Source: Kaistella carnis (GTDB lineage: Bacteria; Bacteroidota; Bacteroidia; Flavobacteriales; Weeksellaceae). Taken from it: a DNA stretch of 64,000 nucleotides. The notes under the pieces were generated by a model. That model was not told the origin of the DNA, searched no databases, and saw only the letters and a list, made by a program, of their open reading frames with translations. The DNA lies in the NCBI RefSeq assembly GCF_003860585.1, contig NZ_CP034159.1, forward strand, positions 2,976,001 to 3,040,000. The letters run 5' to 3'. Below, in pieces: positions 43,910 to 52,126 of this stretch (within the stretch, counting starts at the first letter, position 1; the number at the start of each line of letters is the position of its first letter). The position numbers and the translations under genes are program-made.

Positions 43910-44239
43910 TTATTTCGTTTCTTTCTTTATGTAATCTTTCGTGTCGTTGTAACCTTCTTTTACAGCTTTTCCTCCTTTTTTCGCAGTTTTATCGGTCCAT
44001 CTTGCGGCTTTTTTAGCGCTTCTCTTGGTTGCTTTGGCCCCCTTTTTTACGGTTTTCTCTGTCCATTTTACGCCATCTTTAGCGGTTTCTCCGGTCCATT
44101 CTGCACCGTCTTCTACAGCATTTCCAACTGCTTTTGCATCTTTTTTAACTTCCTGTTTTAGGGTAGGTTTTGTTTCCTGTGCAGAGATCGCTATGGTCAG
44201 AAAAAATAGAGCTGATAATGATAATAACTTGGTTTTCAT
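43910..44239 (-). CDS. secreted protein of seven 11-residue repeats
   Basis: Exported protein of 109 residues with unknown function. A signal peptide (about 1-20, ending AISAQ) is followed by a short linker. Seven contiguous 11-residue units then run from residue 32 to 108 without a gap, for example EDGAEWTGETA, KDGVKWTEKTV, KKGAKATKRSA and KKAARWTDKTA. Hendecad repeats of charged and small residues with a fixed aromatic or small position suggest right-handed helical or LEA-like amphipathic structure. It is divergent from the GH25 gene. It might protect the envelope against stress, but that is speculation. Confidence 0.7.
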   Translation of the reverse strand: MKTKLLSLSALFFLTIAISAQETKPTLKQEVKKDAKAVGNAVEDGAEWTGETAKDGVKWTEKTVKKGAKATKRSAKKAARWTDKTAKKGGKAVKEGYNDTKDYIKKETK

Positions 44240-44343
44240 CTTGATAAATTTTATAGTTAATCTACCTCATATCTCACATATTGAGCCAATCATCTGATCA
44301 AAATATTTTTAACTATAAATTAACGCTTTCATTTTTAAATTAA

Positions 44344-44351
44344 TATTTTTG
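44344..44351 (+). promoter_or_regulatory. -7 promoter box of the GH25 gene
   Basis: TATTTTTG ends seven bases before ATG 44359, consistent with a leaderless or very short-leader mRNA. Confidence 0.55.
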
Positions 44352-44358
44352 CAGCCTC

Positions 44359-45222
44359 ATGGCGAAAAGAAAAATAAAGAAAAAAACCACCAGAAAAATT
44401 CATAAAAATCGCAAGAGACATTTTCTTCTACGACGGGAAATTCTTTTGCTTTTTTTAGCACTTGCTTTATTCGGTACTGGTTTCTATTTAAAGGAGAAGA
44501 TCTCTTTTTATTATGCCATGTATTTCAATAAATTCGAACATAAAAAACTAACCAATTCCGAAAAGGAAGAAAACAGAATCAACCGAATCATTGGTGAATA
44601 CGCAGACAAAACCTTCGGAATGGATGTTTCACATTACCAAAGAAAAGAAGATATCGTCTGGGACAGTTTAAGTATTGGAAACCGTACTATTCCGATAAAA
44701 TTCGTGGTTCTTCGGGCAACCATGGGGAATAAATCGACCGATAAACATTTCGAAGAATTTTGGACGCTTTCAAAAAAGCATGAACTTATTCGTGGTGCTT
44801 ATCACTTTTATCGGGCTGATGAAGATCCGGTCATGCAAGCCAATAATTTTCTGGCCAACGTAAAATTAGAATCCGGAGATTTACCACCCATTTTAGATAT
44901 AGAAAAAATCCCAAGGCGGAAATCAACCAAAAAACTCGTTGAAGATCTGAAGATTTGGTGCCGCATCGTAGAAGATGCTTACGGCGTAAAACCCATCATC
45001 TATTCCTATTACCACTATCACAAAGATTTTTTGAAAGGAGAGTTTGATGATTATCCGTTGTGGTTGGCAAATTACAATGATGTTCCCCAACCCACGCCGG
45101 ATAGTAACTGGGAAATCTGGCAGTTTACGGAAAATGGAATCGTTTACGGAATCAACACCAAAGTTGACCTTAATGTTTATAACGGAAATCTTTGGTCATT
45201 GAAAAGATTGACTTTAGATTAA
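44359..45222 (+). CDS. glycoside hydrolase family 25 (lysozyme)
   Basis: Muramidase-fold protein of 287 residues. A very basic N terminus (about 1-26) precedes one membrane anchor (about 27-45, LLLFLALALFGTGFYL), so the catalytic domain faces the periplasm. GH25 motifs are GMDVSHYQ near residue 91, FVVLRATMGN, RGAYHFYR and the acidic pair in PPILDIEKIP. WEIWQFTENG and DLNVYNG close the domain. It probably trims or remodels peptidoglycan. It ends in a bidirectional terminator shared with the next gene. Confidence 0.9.
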   Translation: MAKRKIKKKTTRKIHKNRKRHFLLRREILLLFLALALFGTGFYLKEKISFYYAMYFNKFEHKKLTNSEKEENRINRIIGEYADKTFGMDVSHYQRKEDIVWDSLSIGNRTIPIKFVVLRATMGNKSTDKHFEEFWTLSKKHELIRGAYHFYRADEDPVMQANNFLANVKLESGDLPPILDIEKIPRRKSTKKLVEDLKIWCRIVEDAYGVKPIIYSYYHYHKDFLKGEFDDYPLWLANYNDVPQPTPDSNWEIWQFTENGIVYGINTKVDLNVYNGNLWSLKRLTLD

Positions 45223-45223
45223 C

Positions 45224-45255
45224 AAAAAAAGGATGCTCACGAGCATCCTTTTTTA
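45224..45255. terminator. bidirectional terminator
   Basis: GGATGCT pairs with AGCATCC around the loop CACG, flanked by an A-run and a T-run. It separates the convergent GH25 and thioredoxin genes. Confidence 0.9.
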
Positions 45256-45271
45256 TATTTTGATAAACTTT

Positions 45272-46450
45272 TTATTTTACTTTATCCAATAAAGCTTGCG
45301 TGTCCTGATATTCTTCACCTTCTTTTTTCGCCAGTTCGATAGCTTTTTCAGCCCATATCTTAGTATTGGCTTTGTCGCCCAGTTTAAAGTAAAGATTGGC
45401 CAGGGTATCAGAGTTGGCATAACCTTCATTTAATTTCACAGACTGTTTTGCCCAAATGATCGCCTTTTCCAAAGATGCTTTATCGGTAGAATTTTCGAAA
45501 AAATTCCATGAAATTGAATTTAATTCTTCAGAAGTGAAAAGTTTAGAACTCCCGTCCTGGTAATATTCCATCGCCAGTTTTTCGTAAGAATTTCTATCTT
45601 TTGCCGCCGAAGCTACTTTCATTTTAGATTTTAGCAACAAAGGTTTAACCTCTTCTTCAGACATTGTTTTTCTTGCTTCAGCAACATATTTTTTCTCATC
45701 GAAAGTTTTTGTTGTCTTATCATAAGCATTATTAAACAAAGCATTTAGTTTAAAATTGTTTAGGACCTTATTATAATTTTCTTCCGGCATCACTTTCAAT
45801 AATTCCGCTTTTCGAGTGACAAATTCCGGGTAAAGTGGCGAATTACTGTCTTTCGTTAAGGAGAAAAGGATGGAGAAATCTTCCTGAGTGAAAGGTTCTC
45901 CTTTTTTTCCTCCAAAATAAGTTGTTGCAGCTTTTGTCGCTAAGTCCGCATCTGCGAAAGTAAATATGTTAATAAACCTTTTTAAAAATTCCGGGTCTTT
46001 ATTCCCTTCGTCAAATTTCTTTTTAAGCGCACCCATTTGTTTTGCAGGATCCACGGCATCTTTACCTACAGTAATAAATTCGGGTGCATCATAATAGGAA
46101 GTTACCCGATGAATTAATTCCCCATCACCATTGATGAAAAGGTAAGTCGGATAAGCTCTTACGTTATATTTTTTTGCCAAATCAATTCCTTCTCCTTTTT
46201 CCATATCAATTTTGGAATTGATGAAATTAGCGTTGTAGAAATCGCCAACTGCAGGCTGGGGAAATACGTTTTTCGCCATCAGTTTGCACGGTCCACACCA
46301 AGTGGTAAAGGCGTCTACAAAAAGCAATTTATTTTCCTTTTTAGCAATAGCGAGTAAATCTTTGAAGGATTTGTTCTCTTCAAATTTCATTCCCTGTCCG
46401 AAGGTGACGATGCTGAAAAGCACCAGTAATATCAATGAAATTTTTTTCAT
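45272..46450 (-). CDS. exported thioredoxin-fold protein with TPR-like tail
   Basis: Periplasmic protein of 392 residues. A signal peptide (about 1-19, ending VTFGQG) is followed by a thioredoxin domain (about 20-130). The active site is FTTWCGPCKLMAKNVF, near Cys52 and Cys55, and the cis-proline region is AYPTYLFIN. The C-terminal 250 residues are helical, and the last part resembles TPR repeats (YANSDTLANLYFKLGDKANT). It probably reduces or oxidises envelope protein thiols. An IS element ends only 49 bases upstream of its start codon, which may affect its promoter. Confidence 0.83.
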   Translation of the reverse strand: MKKISLILLVLFSIVTFGQGMKFEENKSFKDLLAIAKKENKLLFVDAFTTWCGPCKLMAKNVFPQPAVGDFYNANFINSKIDMEKGEGIDLAKKYNVRAYPTYLFINGDGELIHRVTSYYDAPEFITVGKDAVDPAKQMGALKKKFDEGNKDPEFLKRFINIFTFADADLATKAATTYFGGKKGEPFTQEDFSILFSLTKDSNSPLYPEFVTRKAELLKVMPEENYNKVLNNFKLNALFNNAYDKTTKTFDEKKYVAEARKTMSEEEVKPLLLKSKMKVASAAKDRNSYEKLAMEYYQDGSSKLFTSEELNSISWNFFENSTDKASLEKAIIWAKQSVKLNEGYANSDTLANLYFKLGDKANTKIWAEKAIELAKKEGEEYQDTQALLDKVK

Positions 46451-46499
46451 TTTTAAAATTTATTTAATCGTAAAAATAATGTATTCTTTAAAAAGTCGT

Positions 46500-46536
46500 G
46501 AAGCCGTCTCAAAATAAAATATGAGGCGGTTTTTTT
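46500..46536. repeat. left inverted end of the IS, self-complementary
   Basis: CCGTCTCA pairs with TGAGGCGG across a 10-base loop, followed by a T-run on the plus strand. The end can act as an intrinsic terminator for transcripts entering the element from the left. Confidence 0.72.
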
Positions 46537-46608
46537 ATTTTCTGTTGTAAAGCGTTAAATTTTGATTATTTGTGATTTTTGCACATTAGGATAAAAATGT
46601 GCTCTTAC

Positions 46609-48147
46609 TTAAGCACTCTTTTTTCTTAGATTGTGTGCTAAAGCGTGTAATCCGAACTCTAATTCCACTTTTTCTATTCCTTTGTGTGTAAAACGCTTGA
46701 AGTTCCGATTGGATTTGATATGTGCAAAGACGGGTTCTACATCCGCCGTGCGTTGTTTGCGTTTTATTTCTCCGATTTCACTCAAGATGTTTTCCCGAAC
46801 TCTCTCCTTATGCCGTTCTAAATTTTGGTTGCGTTCTATTATTCTGTTTCCCTGGGCTTTATGGCAAGCCCCTCGCAGCGGACAACCGGTGCAGTTTTGA
46901 GCCTGGTACAGTGAACTTGTCTGAGCATAACCGCTTTTTGTTTTTCGATTTCGGTTGGTGATTTTATTCATCGGTTGCCCCATCGGACAGATATACTGAT
47001 CGTTCTCTTCGTTATAATAAAGTTTATCGCGGTGAAAGTCTTCGTTGATTTTCTTTCTTTTCGATTTTAAAATACCCTGTTCCTTATCGAAGGTGTTGTA
47101 TTTTACGAAGGTTTCTATATTTTTCTCTTCCAGAAAATCATAATTTTCTTCACTGCCGTAACCAGCATCAGCAGTAAGTTCTTCCGGCAAAAACTGATAA
47201 AGTTCTTCAAAAGTATTGAGATGTGGTTTAAGCGTATTTAAATCATTGGTGGTTTGGTGTAAAGTATAATGAATAACAAACTGGGATTCAGAACTTACCT
47301 GCACGTTGTAGGCGGGTTTAAGTTGACCATTCTGCATATGATCATCTTTCATGCGCATAAATGTGGCATCGGGATCGGTCTTACTATAACTGCCACGTCC
47401 GTCCAAAACCTTTTCCTGCTCCTGGTACTTATCCAGGTTCTGAGAAAAATTCTTTTGAATGTATCTTAATTTTGCCTTTGCTTTGGTGGATGCCTTCGGG
47501 TTTTTGCTGATGATCTCTTCTATTTTCTTGGCGGTCTTCTCTATTTTATCTTTATCGATGGTTTTAAACTCCGGTGGTGTAGGATCGCTGTCTTCTTCCT
47601 CAGCAATGCTTTGGGCATAGTTCCACATTTGTTCAAGTTGTTCTGCCATCTTCTCTTTTCTGGTTTTAATGGCATTGCCCCAAACGAAGGTATATCTCCC
47701 GGCAATAGACTCTATCTTAGTTCCATCGGTAAAAACTTCTTTCAAGCTAACGAGTCCTTCCTCTGCTAATAACAGGACGACCTGTTTGAAAATGTCTTTG
47801 AAAATAGTCTTGAGTTTCTTGCTCCGAAAACGTGCGATGGTGTTATGGTCTGCGACCTGTTGAGCGGACAACCACATAAAATTAATATTCTCACGCATCG
47901 CTTTTTCGATCTTCCTGCTGGAATACGTATTATCCATATAAGCGTAAACCATCACCTTAAGCATCATCTTGGGATGAAAGCTCGGTTTGCCATCTTTACT
48001 ATACTCTTCAATGAGCAATCGTAAATCCAGTTGTTCAATAATTCCATTAACGACCCGAACGGCATGATTTTCTGGAATCAATTCCTCGATTGATGGTGGG
48101 AATAACCAATTTTGTTGTTGGTTATAATCTTTAAATTTAATACTCAT
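46609..48147 (-). CDS. IS1182 family transposase
   Basis: DDE transposase of 512 residues. The N-terminal DUF772-type domain is visible as QQNWLFPPSIEELIPENHAV and PKMMLKVMVYAYMDN. The catalytic acids are likely in EVFTDGTKIES, ELTADAGYGSEENYDFLEE and ADVEPVFAHIKSNRNF. A cysteine cluster (ICPMGQPM, then NCTGCPLRGACHKA) lies between the last two. No stop or frameshift is seen, so the element may be active. The start is set at MSIKFKDY, since the upstream in-frame TTG is not supported. Neighbouring genes are unrelated. Confidence 0.93.
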   Translation of the reverse strand: MSIKFKDYNQQQNWLFPPSIEELIPENHAVRVVNGIIEQLDLRLLIEEYSKDGKPSFHPKMMLKVMVYAYMDNTYSSRKIEKAMRENINFMWLSAQQVADHNTIARFRSKKLKTIFKDIFKQVVLLLAEEGLVSLKEVFTDGTKIESIAGRYTFVWGNAIKTRKEKMAEQLEQMWNYAQSIAEEEDSDPTPPEFKTIDKDKIEKTAKKIEEIISKNPKASTKAKAKLRYIQKNFSQNLDKYQEQEKVLDGRGSYSKTDPDATFMRMKDDHMQNGQLKPAYNVQVSSESQFVIHYTLHQTTNDLNTLKPHLNTFEELYQFLPEELTADAGYGSEENYDFLEEKNIETFVKYNTFDKEQGILKSKRKKINEDFHRDKLYYNEENDQYICPMGQPMNKITNRNRKTKSGYAQTSSLYQAQNCTGCPLRGACHKAQGNRIIERNQNLERHKERVRENILSEIGEIKRKQRTADVEPVFAHIKSNRNFKRFTHKGIEKVELEFGLHALAHNLRKKSA

Positions 48148-48210
48148 ATAATTGATTATCAATACTTAAAGATAGTAAAACCCTTTAAAACTGACAAATG
48201 TTAAACACAG

Positions 48211-48240
48211 AAAAAACCGCCTCAGTATTGAGACGGCTTC
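48211..48240. repeat. right inverted end of the IS, self-complementary
   Basis: CCGCCTCA pairs with TGAGACGG around GTAT, preceded by an A-run. Read on the minus strand it is a hairpin followed by T, so it can stop transcripts entering from the right. Confidence 0.72.
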
Positions 48241-48387
48241 TTTATAGATGAGGTTGATTTTGCCATCAAATGTCATTTTTTTAGTTGTGAAAGAGTGGTT
48301 GTTTTCTGTGCGATTGCATTACTATTGAGAAATTTCCTTCTTCTTATTTCTAAAATAGGTACACAATATCCACTCATTTAATTTCCG

Positions 48388-48395
48388 TACTTTTG
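48388..48395 (+). promoter_or_regulatory. -7 promoter box of the ABC-F gene
   Basis: TACTTTTG matches TAnnTTTG, 32 bases before ATG 48428. No -33 TTG at usual spacing. Confidence 0.45.
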
Positions 48396-48427
48396 CACCT
48401 TTCAAAAATCATCCATTTCTATATATA

Positions 48428-50305
48428 ATGAATTACATTTCAGCCGAAAATCTCACAAAATCTTACGGAGTAAAAACACTTTTCAAAGACATCACCTTCC
48501 ATATAAATGAAGGCGACAAAATTGCCATCGTTGCCAAAAATGGCTCCGGGAAATCGACCTTGCTTAAAATTTTAATGGGCAAGGAAATTGCGGATTCAGG
48601 AACTGTCGTCATTAACAAAGATATTCAGGTTGTTTTATTCGATCAGGAAATTGATTTTGAAGGTGAATTGAATGTAGAAGAATTTATGATGACTTTGAAT
48701 TCGGCACCCATTATGGCGCTCAAAAACTATCATCATGCCTTGATTTCAGAAAATCCGGATGATATGGACAAAGCGCTGAATGAAATGGAAATTCACAAAG
48801 CATGGGATCTGGAAAATGAAATGAGTCAAATTTTGACGCAGTTGAAAATTACCGATCTCTCTTCAAAAATGAAAACCCTTTCCGGCGGTCAAATTAAAAG
48901 AGTTGCTCTGGCAAAACTTTTGGTAGAAACGCGTGCACAACACCGTCATACCTTATTAATTATGGATGAACCAACCAATCACCTGGATGTTGATATGGTA
49001 GAATGGCTGGAAAATTATCTCTCAAAAGCGATGGTAACTTTGTTACTTGTAACGCACGACCGGTATTTTCTTGATGCGGTTTGTGACATAATCTGGGAGA
49101 TTGAAGATTACAATTTATACGTTCACAATGGCAGTTATGGCGTTTATCTAGAAAATAAAATCATTCGGGAAGACAACATGAATTCTACGATTGATAAAGC
49201 CCAAAACCTTTACCGAAAAGAATTGGAATGGATGCGCCGTCAACCGAAAGCGCGAACCACGAAGTCTAAATCACGCCAGGATGATTTCTATGAAACCGAA
49301 AAAGTAGCAAAAACCGATACCCGAAAAGAAAAGCTGGAGCTTGATTTCGAGATGAAACGTTTGGGTAATAAAATTTTAGAACTAAGAAATATCAGTAAAA
49401 GTTTTGGAAATAAATTATTGCTGAAAAATTTTTCCTATCAGTTTCAACGTGGGGAAAAAGTCGGAATTGTGGGTAAAAATGGCGCCGGTAAATCAACCTT
49501 ACTTAATATTATTCAAGGTTTAGAACCCTATGATGAAGGTGAGATCGAAACTGGGGAAACCATTAAATTCGGTTATTTTAGTCAGAAAGGATTAAAATAT
49601 AAAGAAGATCAGCGCGTTATTGATTTCATTAAAGATATTTCAGAAAACTTCCCGTTGGCGAACGGAAGAACCATTTCTGCGTCGCAGTTTTTACGTTTGT
49701 TTTTGTTTGATGATCAAACACAGTATTCGCCGATCTCGAAATTGTCGGGTGGTGAAAAAAGACGTCTGCATCTGATGTATGTCTTGTATCAAAATCCAAA
49801 CTTCTTAATTTTTGATGAGCCGACAAATGATTTGGATCTGCCGACTTTAACGGTTTTAGAAAATTTCCTTTTGCAGTTTCAGGGCAGTTTAATTATTGTT
49901 TCTCACGACCGTTATTTTATGGATCGCATTGTTGATCATGTTTTAGCTTTTGAAGGAGACGGAATTATTAAAGATTTCGTGGGCAATTTCTCCGAATACC
50001 GTGAAAAAAAATCCCAGGATCAAAATAAGAAAATAACGGCGCCCATTGTAGAAGCTCCGAAAAAAGTGGAAGCTGTAAAGTCTGCACCACAAGCCGCGAC
50101 AAAGAAATTGTCTTTTAAAGAGCAACAGGAATTAAAGGAAATCGAGAAAGAAATTCCGAAACTCGAAAAAGAGAGAAACGAAATTTTGGAGAAACTAAAT
50201 AACGAAACTGATTATGGTAAAATCGCAGAATATTCAAAAAGTTTGGAAACGATTTCTGAGAAACTTCAGGATTTAGAAATGCGTTGGTTGGAACTTCAGG
50301 ATTAA
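48428..50305 (+). CDS. uup: ABC-F family ATPase, Uup type
   Basis: Cytosolic protein of 625 residues with two ABC ATPase domains and no membrane segment. Walker A motifs are KNGSGKST (near residue 38) and GKNGAGKST (near 350). The signatures are LSGGQIKRVALAKLL and LSGGEKRRLHLMYVL, each followed by DEPTNHLD or DEPTNDLD. The interdomain linker has ELEWMRRQPKARTTKSKSRQ, and the C-terminal coiled coil (about 560-625) is typical of Uup. ABC-F proteins bind the ribosomal E site; Uup also influences transposon excision and branched DNA. It ends with a strong terminator. Confidence 0.9.
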   Translation: MNYISAENLTKSYGVKTLFKDITFHINEGDKIAIVAKNGSGKSTLLKILMGKEIADSGTVVINKDIQVVLFDQEIDFEGELNVEEFMMTLNSAPIMALKNYHHALISENPDDMDKALNEMEIHKAWDLENEMSQILTQLKITDLSSKMKTLSGGQIKRVALAKLLVETRAQHRHTLLIMDEPTNHLDVDMVEWLENYLSKAMVTLLLVTHDRYFLDAVCDIIWEIEDYNLYVHNGSYGVYLENKIIREDNMNSTIDKAQNLYRKELEWMRRQPKARTTKSKSRQDDFYETEKVAKTDTRKEKLELDFEMKRLGNKILELRNISKSFGNKLLLKNFSYQFQRGEKVGIVGKNGAGKSTLLNIIQGLEPYDEGEIETGETIKFGYFSQKGLKYKEDQRVIDFIKDISENFPLANGRTISASQFLRLFLFDDQTQYSPISKLSGGEKRRLHLMYVLYQNPNFLIFDEPTNDLDLPTLTVLENFLLQFQGSLIIVSHDRYFMDRIVDHVLAFEGDGIIKDFVGNFSEYREKKSQDQNKKITAPIVEAPKKVEAVKSAPQAATKKLSFKEQQELKEIEKEIPKLEKERNEILEKLNNETDYGKIAEYSKSLETISEKLQDLEMRWLELQD

Positions 50306-50331
50306 GAATTCAATTGAGATTTATAATATTT

Positions 50332-50358
50332 AAGAACGGCGTTTGTCCGTTCTTTTTT
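50332..50358 (+). terminator. intrinsic terminator of the ABC-F gene
   Basis: AAGAACGG pairs with CCGTTCTT around a seven-base loop, followed by a T-run. Confidence 0.87.
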
Positions 50359-50597
50359 TATTTAAAGTCGCCGACGCACGGATGATCTCTCAGAATATTG
50401 TTGTCTTATTTTTCTCATTTAAGAAAAGCACAAAGTTATTTTAGTAGAATTTCTAGAATTTATAAAGCAGAATTACTTAGTTCTATAAAAAATCGTGTAT
50501 TCTTGACAGAAATTTCATCGCAGATGACTTTAGAATGACTATTTATTTTTAAAATGTAAAAAGCTTTTGCGTTATTTGTGTTCAAATATTTTTAAAG

Positions 50598-51974
50598 ATG
50601 AGCAACGACCAAAAACTGGAAGCAAAATACGGATTATTTACCGCCATTTCTATGGTAATCGGGCAAGTTATTGGCTCCGGAATTTTCTTTAAGGTTGATG
50701 ATGTTTTGGTGGCAACACAGGGAAATGTACTAGCTGGACTTTTAGGGTTTTTGATCGTGGGTATCAGCGTTGTTTTTGCGGGGATTTCCATGGCAAATTA
50801 TGCAGAACTACTGCCCAAAGACGGCGGGATCCTGAGTTATGTCAATTACCGTTTCGGAAAAACGGCTTCCTATTTTGTGGGTTGGATGTATATGAGTTTA
50901 TTTTATCCCTCGCTTACCGCTGTTTTATTTACGGTGTCCGGAATTTATATCGCGCATCTGTTAGCAGAATTTATGAGTTTTGAACCTACGAACTTACATT
51001 ACGTACTGATTGGATTTGTGAATCTTGTGATTTTCTTTTTTATTAATATTTTTCGTCCGAAAAGCAGTGGAATTTTTCAGCAGATGACCACCGTTTTGAA
51101 GGTGCTTCCGTTGATATTTATTGCGTCTCTCGGTATTTTGAGTCTGGTTAAAGGCGATGTAAGTCAGGTTAATACTTTTACGCAGGCGGGGAGCGGTTTG
51201 CAAAATCAATCTTTTATTCTTTTGGTGGCGGCGAGTTTTATTCCTATTTCATTTGCCTTTGATGGTTGGTATATCGCCACACAGATTTCCGGCGAAATTA
51301 AAAATTCAAGCAAGAATCTTCCTAAAGCTTTAATTATAGGAACACTTTCGGTGATGGTCATTTATATTGCGTACTATTTAGGCGTCGTGTTCCGAATGAG
51401 TGGCGAGGAGATTATTCAATTAAAAGACACTTATATTACGGAGTTTGCAAGAAAAATAGCCTCCAACTCCGGTGCACTAATTATGCAACTCTTTATCATT
51501 ATCTCCGTTTTAGGAACTTCAAATGGTTTGTTGTTGGCGACGATCCGTGTGCCGTATCAGTTTTCGAATTTAGAAAAATCGAAAAAATTTCTTAATCTGA
51601 GCAAAGTAGAGGAGAAGACCAAAATGCCTGTCAACAGCGCTGTTTTCGGAACCGTGCTGATTACCTTCTACCTTTTGATTTATTATTTTACGAATACGCA
51701 TCCTTTCTTTACCGAGAAAAATTTCGATCTTTCCGCCATTCCTATCCTGTTTATTTATTTGGTTAACGTGGCATTATTTATAGGTCTTTTTCAACTGTTC
51801 CGTAAAAAGACGTTCTCCAAAAATTCATTTTTCAGAAAAATGATGACCATTATAGCTGTTTTCGGTAATATACTGGTGATTTTTGGAACAGTGACTTCAC
51901 CAAATGGTTTGACCTATTTCGTTATTACTATCTTCTTTTTGCTGGGCGGATTTCTTCTCATGAGAAGAATATGA
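50598..51974 (+). CDS. APC family amino acid permease
   Basis: Inner-membrane transporter of 458 residues with about 12 hydrophobic helices. The APC signature is at the N terminus: GLFTAISMVIGQVIGSGIFF, with the GSGIF unwound helix that binds the amino acid backbone. ANYAELLPKDGGILSYVNYRFG follows. FAFDGWYIATQISGEIKN is the helix 6 region of LAT-like antiporters. The transported amino acid cannot be deduced. The 291 bases upstream hold no gene that I recognise, and no convincing promoter box. Confidence 0.9.
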   Translation: MSNDQKLEAKYGLFTAISMVIGQVIGSGIFFKVDDVLVATQGNVLAGLLGFLIVGISVVFAGISMANYAELLPKDGGILSYVNYRFGKTASYFVGWMYMSLFYPSLTAVLFTVSGIYIAHLLAEFMSFEPTNLHYVLIGFVNLVIFFFINIFRPKSSGIFQQMTTVLKVLPLIFIASLGILSLVKGDVSQVNTFTQAGSGLQNQSFILLVAASFIPISFAFDGWYIATQISGEIKNSSKNLPKALIIGTLSVMVIYIAYYLGVVFRMSGEEIIQLKDTYITEFARKIASNSGALIMQLFIIISVLGTSNGLLLATIRVPYQFSNLEKSKKFLNLSKVEEKTKMPVNSAVFGTVLITFYLLIYYFTNTHPFFTEKNFDLSAIPILFIYLVNVALFIGLFQLFRKKTFSKNSFFRKMMTIIAVFGNILVIFGTVTSPNGLTYFVITIFFLLGGFLLMRRI

Positions 51975-52034
51975 TAAAAATCATTTGGTCTCATTGCTTT
52001 CATTTTCAGTAATTTAAACCTACGTTTGGTTCTT

Positions 52035-52055
52035 TATTTAGAATAGTTCAAAATA
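52035..52055 (+). promoter_or_regulatory. Fur-box-like operator upstream of the siderophore receptor
   Basis: TATTTAGAA and TTCAAAATA form a 9-3-9 inverted repeat with one mismatch. It ends just before the -33 TTG at 52059. Position and AT-rich symmetry fit an iron-dependent repressor site. Confidence 0.5.
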
Positions 52056-52058
52056 GAT

Positions 52059-52089
52059 TTGTGCAATTAAAAAACCTTTTTTACTTTTG
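52059..52089 (+). promoter_or_regulatory. promoter of the siderophore receptor gene
   Basis: TTG at 52059-52061 and TACTTTTG at 52082-52089 are separated by 20 bases, a consensus -33/-7 pair. The start codon follows 37 bases later. Confidence 0.65.
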
Positions 52090-52126
52090 CATCGTTATTT
52101 TAATTCAGTCTAAATAAAAACGTTCT

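Larger units (their letters stand above)
46500..48240 (-). mobile_element. IS1182-family insertion sequence, about 1.74 kb
   Basis: One intact transposase gene lies between inverted ends that begin GAAGCCGTCTCAA and continue to TGAGGCGGTTTTTT. The right end is 48211-48240 and the left end is 46500-46536; they differ by six extra bases in the loop of the left copy. I found no direct repeat of the target at the edges, so the outer limits could shift by a few bases. It lies between the thioredoxin gene and the Uup gene, upstream of both. Confidence 0.82.

Noticed and set aside
46491..48250. Target-site duplication at the edges of the IS element
   Set aside because: The bases next to the ends (GTCGT on the left, TTTAT on the right) do not match, so I do not claim a duplication.
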